DNA of 64,000 bases, taken from Mauremys mutica (Eukaryota > Chordata > Testudines > Geoemydidae). Location of the stretch: the NCBI RefSeq assembly GCF_020497125.1, contig NC_059082.1, forward strand, positions 29,472,965 to 29,536,964, written 5' to 3'. A program made the translations under genes and the position numbers. Under the pieces are notes generated by a model, which was not told the DNA's origin, did no database searches, and was given only the letters and a program-made list of their open reading frames with translations. Below, in pieces: positions 56,248-64,000 of this stretch; within the stretch, counting starts at the first letter, position 1, and every line of letters starts with the position of its first letter.

Positions 56248-59200
56248 CAGACTGCTGGCACTTAACATTAAAAAGATTGCAGAGCAGTTTTAAAACGAAG
56301 AGATGGGGGAAAGCCGACTGTTGCAGAGGAGCATGTGGATCGGACAGAGACTTCTCTTAGAGGAGAGTTTATTGATAGAGATTCTCTAGGTTATAATCAG
56401 GAGCAGAGGATGGAAGAGGATAATGTAAGGGCCTGATCAGATGAGAGACATTCACATAAAATCTCGGACACATCAGAAAAGGGCAGACAAATAAACAGTG
56501 ACAAGTTTTTAAAGTGCTTGTACACAAATGCTAGAAGTCTAAATAATAAGATGGGTGAACTAGAGTGCATCATGATAAAGGAGGATATATATTGATATAA
56601 TAGCCATCACAGAAACCCGGTGGACTGAGGACAGTCAATGGGACACAATCATTCCGGGGTACAAAATATATCGGAAGGTCAGAACAGGTCATGCGGGGGG
56701 GGGGGGGGAGTGGCACTATATGTGAAAGAAAATGTAGAATCAAATGAAGTAAAAAACTTAAGTGAATCCACATGTTCCATAGAATCTCTATGGATAGTAA
56801 TTTCATGCTCTAATAAGAATATAACATTAGGATTCTATTATCGACCCCTGACCAGGATATGATAGTGATGATGAAATGCTAAGGGAAATTAGAGAGGCTA
56901 TCAAAATTAAGAACTCAATAATAGTGGAGGATTTCAATTATCCCCATATTGACTGGGAACATGCCACCTCAGGACGAAATGCAGAGACAAAATTTCTCGA
57001 TACTTTAAATGACTGCTTCTTGGAGCAGCTGATACGGGAACCCTCAAGGGGAGAGGCAATTCTCGCTTTAGTCTGGAGTGGAGTGCAGGACCGCTTGGAA
57101 ATAGTGACCATAATATAATAACATTTAACATCCCTGTGGTGGGAAGAACATCTCAACAGTCCAGCACTGTGGCATTTAATTTCAAAAAGGGGAACTATGC
57201 AAAAATGAGGGGGTTAGTTAAACAGAAATTAAAAGGTGCAGTGACTAAAGTGAAATCCCTGCAAGCTGCATGGATGCTTTTTAAAGACACCATAATAGAG
57301 GCCCAATTTAAATGTATACCCCAAATTAAGAAACACAGTAAAAGAACTAAAAAAGAGCCACCGTGGCTTAACAACCATGTAAAAGAAGCACTGAGAGATA
57401 AAAAGGCATCTTTTAAAAAGTGGAAGGCAAATCCTAGGTAAATAGAAAGGCGCATAAACATTGCCAAATTAAGTGTAAAAATGTAATAAGAAAAGACAAA
57501 GAGGAGTTTGAAGAACGGCTAGCCAAAAACTCAAAAGGTAATAACAAAATGTTTTTTGAGTACATCAGAAGCAGGAAGCCTGCTAAACAACCAGTGGGGC
57601 CCCTGGATGATCGAGATACAAAAGGAGCGCTTTAAGACGATAAAGTCATTGCGGAGAAACAAAACAAATTCTTTGCTTCAGTCTTCACGGCTGAGGATGT
57701 TAGGGAGATTCCCAAACCTGAGCCGGGTTTTGTAGGTGACAAATCTGAGGAACTGTCACAGATTGAAGTGTCACTAGAGGAGGTTTTGGAATTAATTGAT
57801 AAACTCAACATTAACAAGTCACCGGTACCAGATGGCATTCACCCAAGAGTTCTGAAAGAACTCAGATGTGAAGTTGCGGAACTATTAACTAGGGTTTGTA
57901 ACCTGTCCTTTAAATCGACCTCTGTACCCAATGACTGGAAGATAGCAAATGTAACGCCAATATTTAAAAAGGGCTCTAGAAGAGATCCCGGTCAGTAATT
58001 GCCGGGTAAGTCTAACGTCAGTACCGGGCAAATTAGTTGAAACAAGAGTAAAGAATAAAACTGTCAGACACCTAGAAGAACATAAATTGTTGGGCAAAAG
58101 TCAATGTGGTTTCTGTAAAGGGAAATCGTGTCTTACTAATCTATTAGAGTTCTTTGAAGGGGTCAACAAACATGTAGACAAGGGGGATCCAGTGGACATA
58201 GTGTACTTAGATTTCCAGAAAGCTTTGACAAGGTCCCTCACCAGAGGCTCTTATGTAAATTAAGTTTGTCATGGGATAAAAGGGAAGGTCCTTTCATGGA
58301 TTGAGAACTGGTTTAAAAGACAGGGAACAAAGGGTAGGAATAAATGGTAATTCTCAGAATGGAGAGGGGTAACTAGTGGTGTTCCCCAAGGGTCTGTCCT
58401 AGGACCAGTCCTATTCAACTTATTCATAAATGATCTGGAGAAAGGGGTAAAAAGTAAGATGGCAAAGTTTGCAGATGATACTAAATTGCTCAAGATAGTT
58501 AGGAACAAAGCAGACTATGAAGAACTTCAAAAATATCTCACAAAACTAAGTGATTGGGCAACAAGATGGCAAATGTAAAGTAATACACATTGGAAAAAAT
58601 AACCCCAACTATACATAGAATATGATGGAGGCTAATTTAGCTACAACAAATCAGGAAAAAGATCTTGGAGTCATCGTGGATAGTTCTCTGAAGACGTCCA
58701 CGCAGTGTGCAGAAGCAGTCAAAAAAGCGAACAGGATGTTAGGAATAATTAAAAAGGGGATAGAGAATAAGATGGAGAATATATTATTGCCCTTATATAA
58801 ATCGATGGTATGCCCACATCTTGAATACTGCGTACAGATGTGGTCTCCTCATCTCAAAAAAGATATACTGGCTCTAGAAAAGGTTCAGAGAAGGGCAACT
58901 AAAATGATTAGGGGTTTGGAACAGGTCTCATATGAGGAGAGATTAAAGAGGCTAGGACTTTTCAGCTTGGAAAAGAGGAGACTAAGGGGGGGATATGACA
59001 GAGGTGTATAAAATCATGAGTGATGTGGAGAAAGTAGATGAGGAAAAGTTATTTACTTATTCCCATAATACAAGAACTAGGGGTCACCAAATGAAATTAA
59101 TGGGCAGCAGGTTTAAAAAAAAAAAAGGAAGTTCTTCACACAGCGCAGTCAACCTGTGGAACTCCTTGCTGAGGAGGTTGTGAAGGCTAGGACTTTAACA

Positions 59201-59458
59201 GGGTTTAAAAAAGAGAACTAGATAAATTCATGGAGGTTAAGTCCATTAATGACTATTAGCCAGGATGGGTAAGGAATGGTGTTCCTAGCCTCTGTTTGTC
59301 AGAGGGTGCGGATGGATGGCAGGAGAGAGATCACTTGATCATTACCTGTTAGGTTCACTTCCTCTGGGGCACCTGGCATTGGCCACTGTCGGTAGACAGG
59401 ATACTGGGCTAGATGGACCATTGGTCTGACCCAATACGACCGTTCTTATGTTCTTATA
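56248..59458 (+). mobile_element. CR1 LINE, 5' truncated, 3' end intact
   Basis: Homologous to the 17-20 kb copy from the end of ORF1 (CAGACTGCTGGCACTTAACA) onward, but in opposite orientation and complete at the 3' end: ORF2, the 3' untranslated region (TACTGGGCTAGATGGACCAT, TGGTCTGACCCAATACGACC) and the tail TTCTTATGTTCTTATA. 5' truncation with a precise repetitive 3' tail is the normal CR1 integration product. Confidence 0.9.
56290..59183 (+). pseudogene. CR1 ORF2 (endonuclease and reverse transcriptase), multiply broken
   Basis: Endonuclease traces (ALYVKENVESNEV, FYYRP, VEDFNYPHIDWEH where the other copy has GDFN) are followed by the linker (KKHSKRTKKEPPWLNNHVKE-type), the reverse transcriptase entry (KSPVPDGIHPRVLKEL, VTPIFKKGSR), SGVPQGSVLGPVLFN near 58380 and the catalytic KMAKFADDTKLLKI near 58460, then KDLGVIVDSSLKTS, CPHLEYCVQMWSP and VQRRATKMIRG, ending at LWNSLLRRL. 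Breaks: a 13-G run at 56696-56708, TAG/TGA at several sites, and frame changes about every 200-400 bases. The FADD box survives, but the protein cannot be made. Confidence 0.85.
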
Positions 59459-60687
59459 TCTTATCTACATTATTTTATAAAAATGATTTTTATGCATATT
59501 TTTACTGTGGGTAAATTAATATTCAGCATGGTTTGGTATATAAAGAAAATCAACTGCAGTTTAAAATGTAGTTACATTTTGAGCTTAGAGAGAGTAATGT
59601 ATTTCCTGAAGGTATGATTGCTTTAATGTATTTTGAACACATGTATTCCTGTCAGGAAGGAAAAATGCCAGGGATGGTGTTTTGGCTATCTTGGTTGCTT
59701 ATTACTTATGATAAACTTAGTGAAATCCGACAGTTGTATTAGTAGACCACACAGTTTTGAGTGTGGTGCTTATAGAGCAATAAACATTCCTAAGGGGTTA
59801 TGGGCAACAGAGAAATCAGTAGTGAAAAACTGTATTGTGTCAAAAGCTGGATGACATTTGAGTTCTACACTAAAGCTTAAAAGGATGACATCTTCCCAAT
59901 TAGTAGGATATCCAGGGTTCAAGAGTGCATTTTTCTTTCTCGGCATTTCTTATCTATAAAATTAGTTTTGCATAAGCCTGTTCTGAATGAAAGCTGAAGG
60001 GCAAGGAGAAAATCATAACACTCTTTCTCAATGTTTGCTCAAAAATTTCTTAGTTCTCAATTTTTGTTGATATTGTCTCTATAGTGTTTGTTATATGCAT
60101 CTCTGCAAATACAAAATAAAGGGTGAGATTTCATTCCCCAAGAGCCCAAACATTCAAAATTTCAGTTTCAAATAACTTTCTTCTCCTCACTCTGGTCACT
60201 TGTCCATGAACATTACAGTAAGATTTAATTCTCAGAACCACATTAAGTACATGTAGTGGAACAAAATACTACGTATGTGTTTCCAGGAGAAAAAGTAATT
60301 GTGTGCGTGATCTGACTTGCACATCACATTCAATTTTACTAGGGCTGAATATTTTTTAGAAGACTTTTTTTTTTTTTTTTTTAAACGGCAGCACTGCAGA
60401 TGAAGATGGCTGTTGCATCATTGTCAAAATATTTAGCAGACCTGCTTCATTAGAAAGGAGAAGAGACCAAAAGCATTGTTAAAGTAGAGCTTCAGATCTT
60501 CAGCTAGTTTGTCAGCCTAACTTTACTTATGTTAATGGGAGCAGGCTGATTTGCTCCAGCTAAGGATCTCGCTCAAAATGAGAAAAGTTGTCCCTTTTTT
60601 TTTTCTTCAATTAGAAGTTCTTTTCTTCACACTTACAGATGTTAGTCTCAATCATCTATATCCAACTCCCGTTTCTTTTTTCAGTTT
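59459..60687. other. Intronic DNA without recognisable gene
   Basis: AT-rich with a T tract of about 18 bases at 60366-60383. No coding signature. Confidence 0.4.
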
Positions 60688-60695
60688 ATCTATAA

Positions 60696-61240
60696 CAGGC
60701 CTGCACAACATACAGCGGAGGCTCACTGTGTGGCCCGCGGGGGGATTCTAAATCCCGCGCACATGGCGCTCTGCAGGCAGCCCAGAGCCCTTTGAATCCC
60801 GGCCACGGCTCCAGTGGCCGGGCTGGGGCTGGGATTTAAAGGGCTTGGGCTCCCCTCAGCGGCAGGAGCTCTGGGCCCTTTAAATCCCTGCCCCAGCCCT
60901 GCAAAGCTCTGGGTTCCCCCAGCTGCCGGAGCCCTGGGCCCTTTAATTTGCCCCTGAGGGCTCCCAGCCACTTCTTCAGCTGAGAGCCCCTGGTTGATTT
61001 AAAATCAAGTATCACCTCCCCACCCCCAACCTTCCTTTTTGGCCCACAGCTGTTTTGGTGGGGCGGCGCTGGGAAAGGAGGGTTTGTTTCTGCAGGGCTG
61101 GGCGGCGCTGGGGCGGGGTGTTTCCGTGGGGCCGGGAGGTGCTGGGGGTGTGTGTTTCCATGGGGCCGGGGGGGTTCAGCCCTCAGCTGTTTTCTTTGGA
61201 GTAATGTGGCCCTTGCCGCTTTACGAGTTGTGCAGGCCTG
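60696..61240. mobile_element. GC-rich hAT MITE, 545 bp, TSD ATCTATAA/ATCTATAC
   Basis: Ends CAGGCCTGCACAAC and GTTGTGCAGGCCTG are perfect 14-base inverted repeats. Flanks ATCTATAA (60688-60695) and ATCTATAC (61241-61248) match at 7 of 8 bases. The interior is GC-rich, with repeated CCCTTTAAATCCC / GGGCCCTTTAA and GGGCGGCGCTGGG units. Frames of 82-84 codons inside are composition artefacts. Confidence 0.9.
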
Positions 61241-61587
61241 ATCTATACCTTTTTCTACATGTCAATCAAAATATTGTTGACTCTTTGTTGTAAATCATAC
61301 TGTAATTAGTGATTCCATTTCTGAAAATCTTTATGCATATGAATAACTTTTACTTGAGTTCCTCTGTTGATCTCAATGAGAACCATGTGATTAAAATTGT
61401 TTATGCTAATTTTTAGGGATCTTATGTATTAATGGAAGAAATCTCTCCCAAATATGGTAGTGGAAATCACTGAGTTATCAGTATAACTCCTTCGTATACT
61501 GAGACACATATGTTATGTTTTTACTTACACACAGCCACAAATAATTGACAACTGTACATTGAAACACACCTGTAGAAATTAAATGGT

Positions 61588-61966
61588 ACATAACATAAGA
61601 ATGGCCATACTGGGTCAGACCAAAGGTCCATCTAGCCCAGTATCCTGTCTTCCAACAGTGGCCAAACCAGGTGCCCCAGAGGGAATGAACAGAACAGGAA
61701 ATCAAATGATCCATCCCCTGTCACCCATTCCCAGCTTCTGGCAGACAGAGGCTAGGGAAACCATCCCCGCTCATCCTGGCTAATAGCCATTGATGGACCT
61801 ATCCTCCATGAATTCATCTAGTTCTTTTTTGAACCCTGTTATAGTCTTGGCCTTCACAACATCCTCTGGCAAAAAGCTCCACAGGTTGATTGAGTGTTAT
61901 GTGAAGAAATACTTCCTTTTGTTTGTTTTAAACCTGCTGCCTATTAATTTAATTTGGTGACCCCGA
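61588..61966 (-). mobile_element. CR1 LINE 3' end fragment
   Basis: On the plus strand it starts ACATAAGAATGGCCATACTG and TCTAGCCCAGTATCCTGTCT, the reverse complement of the tail seen at 59380-59458 (AGGATACTGGGCTAGATGGA). It continues into the end of the untranslated region and GGCAAAAAGCTCCACAGGTT, the end of ORF2. Severely 5' truncated. Confidence 0.85.
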
Positions 61967-63268
61967 AAATGAAATATTGTAATTGTTTCTAAAGAAACTA
62001 GTAGGAATGTATGTTAATACATTAAAATAAAACTATACAGATTGTTCCAAACATAAAATTAAATCCAAACTATAATAAAACCTTGGTATTGGGGAAGGGG
62101 AGGATTTATTGTGTGAACAACTAGCTACACATCTGGTAATGATAGACATCTATGTAATATTGGTACCCAAACAAGTGGTGATGTTCCTTCTACCTCCAGC
62201 AACAAGAACTGATAGACTGTAGCATCCTGTACCTATAGTATGTGGTTATAATGATTGTGTAGACTTTTCTGTTTTTCTTGCTTTTAAAGGCAATCTGAGT
62301 GCCAAATATACAGCTGTATTAAGACCAGCTTTTGATCTCTCATGTGTAAATGTGGAGCCTGCAATTTATTTATGAAGCAGTTGGTTATCTTAACTGCAGA
62401 TTACTGCATTTGTACATGTTATTAGCACTTGCTATTTAATTTGGTGGCTGTAAAATTTGAGACCATGGCTGAAAAATGATGCAGCTAATTCAGACCATTT
62501 TCTTCTCCTAAAACGTGTCTAAGCATTTATGCCCTGATCATCAGCCTACTATCAGAGCATTTTATAAGTCGTAAAACTATACAGGTTAGGAATATCTGTA
62601 TCTCTTTCTCTAGTCCACATTTGGTGAGTTTTTATGTTTTTTGGGGTTTTTTTTATTGTGGCAGGCAGGGTAAATAAGTTTTAGATTTTGAACTGAAGAT
62701 GGTGAAATTCATAGTTCTAATCTATGATGTAACTATCAGTGTAAATGGCACCATCGCTCTTTACAGAACATGTAACTATATTTTCATGCAAAATAGTAAT
62801 TGAATTCCAAACGATCACCAAATTGTATTATTTTGCAATATTGTATTTCTTTTGCAATAATATAAGCATTTGATTTACTTTAAAACATGCTTATTATTTA
62901 CAAAGGTCCATTATAAACATTTTTCAGAAAAAGTAAAAATTCACTAATCCTTTGCCTAAAATTCTAAAGTGACTCTAAATCAAACTGAGTATCAGAAAAG
63001 GTTAGGTAACATGCTCTGTAATTTTGGATGACAGAAAAATAAAAGTTCAGACCTATTTGTCCACATCATGAGCTGCTGCTGAGGAACACCCAACAGAGCT
63101 CAGGAGATGGAGATAGAAAAGGTGGTTTTAACACTTCACTGATCCTGGAGCCATTCTGCTTCTCAGTGCAAGTCAGGAACCCAAGGAGCTGTTCCAGCAG
63201 TTAGGGATTTCCAGGGTTTAAAGGAGCCTTGGGCATAACCTATGCAGTTGTGGCAGGGTGGGAGTGTT
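61967..63268. other. Intronic DNA without recognisable gene
   Basis: AT-rich; no coding signature or recognisable repeat. Confidence 0.4.
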
Positions 63269-63475
63269 GGTGTATATCTACATTGCAACGGGGATTGAGC
63301 ATCCCCTGCTGGGTAGACAGACTTGTGCTAGTGGGACTCGAGTTAGCATGCTATAAATAGCCATGTGGATGTTGCAACTCAGGCTGGAGCTTGGACTCTC
63401 AAGCCCACCCATCCCCCTTAAGTTGACAGAGCAAGATGCAGCCCTCACCACAATGTCCACACTAACCCACATCTT
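63269..63475. mobile_element. Worn Harbinger-type MITE
   Basis: GTGTATATCTACATTGCAAC is a diverged GGGTATGTCTACACTGCA end. Internal CTGGGTAGACAGACTTGTGC, TAGTGGGACTCGAGTTAGCA and AATAGCCATGTGGATGTTGC follow the order of a common turtle MITE, but the right end (TGTCCACACTAACCC) is incomplete. No TSD seen. Confidence 0.5.
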
Positions 63476-64000
63476 ATATATTTGCAAATTGAAATCTTTT
63501 GTTTAAACAAACATCCCCCATTCCTTCCAGAGAAGTAAATGTCTTCAACATCCTGAGACTGTCTGATATAGATATTTTGATGTCATTTTATAAAATATTT
63601 TATACTTCTACAGTGCCATTTATCCAAGTATCACAAATTAATTCACACACAATTAATTAATTCTCCACCATGTGAGACAACAAACGAATCTTACATACAT
63701 TTTATTAAAGGGTGGAGGACAGAGTGGAAGGTGACGTGTTAACACCTCCTACAGCACCTGTGCTCAGATCACCCTCTCTAGCACAGGAGCACCCCTTCTC
63801 CAGATTGACTGCAGAGTGAGTTGTATTAAATATCCTACTTTGCTCATTTCATGGGCTAGATGAAGTTTAAAACCGATCCATTTGTATATATTTTTATTCT
63901 CCTTTTGAGGATAGCATAGATAAAGCTATTCCTTAAAAATATAAGGAATATTGGAATAACAGTATAAGAGAGCCAAAGAACTCTCTCTGGGAAGCGTGAA
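63476..64000. other. Intronic DNA without recognisable gene
   Basis: AT-rich to the window edge; no coding signature, splice-acceptor/exon pair or repeat recognised. Confidence 0.4.

Overview
The window reads as vertebrate nuclear DNA, most likely from a turtle. Evidence for that is the mixture seen here: CR1 LINEs with 3' tails of the TTCTTATG and TTCTATG type, DIRS-like retrotransposon fossils, hAT and Harbinger elements with target-site duplications, and old MIR-type SINEs. There are no operons, ribosome-binding sites, CRISPR arrays or other prokaryotic features. The species call is an inference from the repeat repertoire.

Only one host coding segment is visible: the 3' part of a coding exon at 1-181 (+), which ends at a GTAAGT donor. 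Its protein matches the N-terminal region of the ENTREP (FAM189) four-transmembrane family, best fitting ENTREP2/FAM189A1. I see no further exon, so I interpret positions 182-64000 as the 5' part of one very long phase-0 intron of that gene. The first ~500 bases are CpG-rich (promoter-side island); the rest is AT-rich unique DNA riddled with transposons.

Layout: 3.1-4.2 kb Harbinger remnant with a Myb/SANT-like gene; 5.7-6.0 kb palindromic MITE; 6.3-7.1 kb fossil LINE reverse transcriptase; 9.5-10.1 kb DIRS leader/gag fossil; 10.2 kb tiny hAT MITE; 11.2-11.9 kb LTR-like repeat; 12.6-16.1 kb a nearly complete hAT transposon with perfect 8-bp duplication; 16.8-21.4 kb a mosaic of MIR, hAT end, a 5'-complete but 3'-truncated CR1 with both ORFs, and a Harbinger element with an open Myb/SANT gene; 23.7 kb Harbinger MITE; 27.9-29.1 and 40.5-41.6 kb two solo LTRs of one family; 33.1 kb hairpin MITE; 33.8-36.5 kb a DIRS polymerase fossil interrupted by a GC-rich MITE; 38.1-40.0 kb repeat plus hAT C-terminal fossils; 42.2 and 44.3 kb sibling hAT MITEs, the second nested in an old CR1; 49.5-50.7 kb a compact TG...CA element carrying a repeat-rich ORF and a 47-bp minisatellite; 52.0-52.6 kb GC-rich block; 56.2-59.5 kb a second CR1 with intact 3' end; 60.7 kb GC-rich hAT MITE; 61.6 kb CR1 tail; 63.3 kb MITE.

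Nothing here works as a host gene system beyond the single exon. The value lies in the well-dated nesting, exact target-site duplications, and a few elements (49.5 kb, the CR1 5' region, the 12.6 kb hAT) whose structure is unusual enough to check. Family names for repeats come from recognising encoded proteins, terminal repeats and recurring sequence; no database search was possible.
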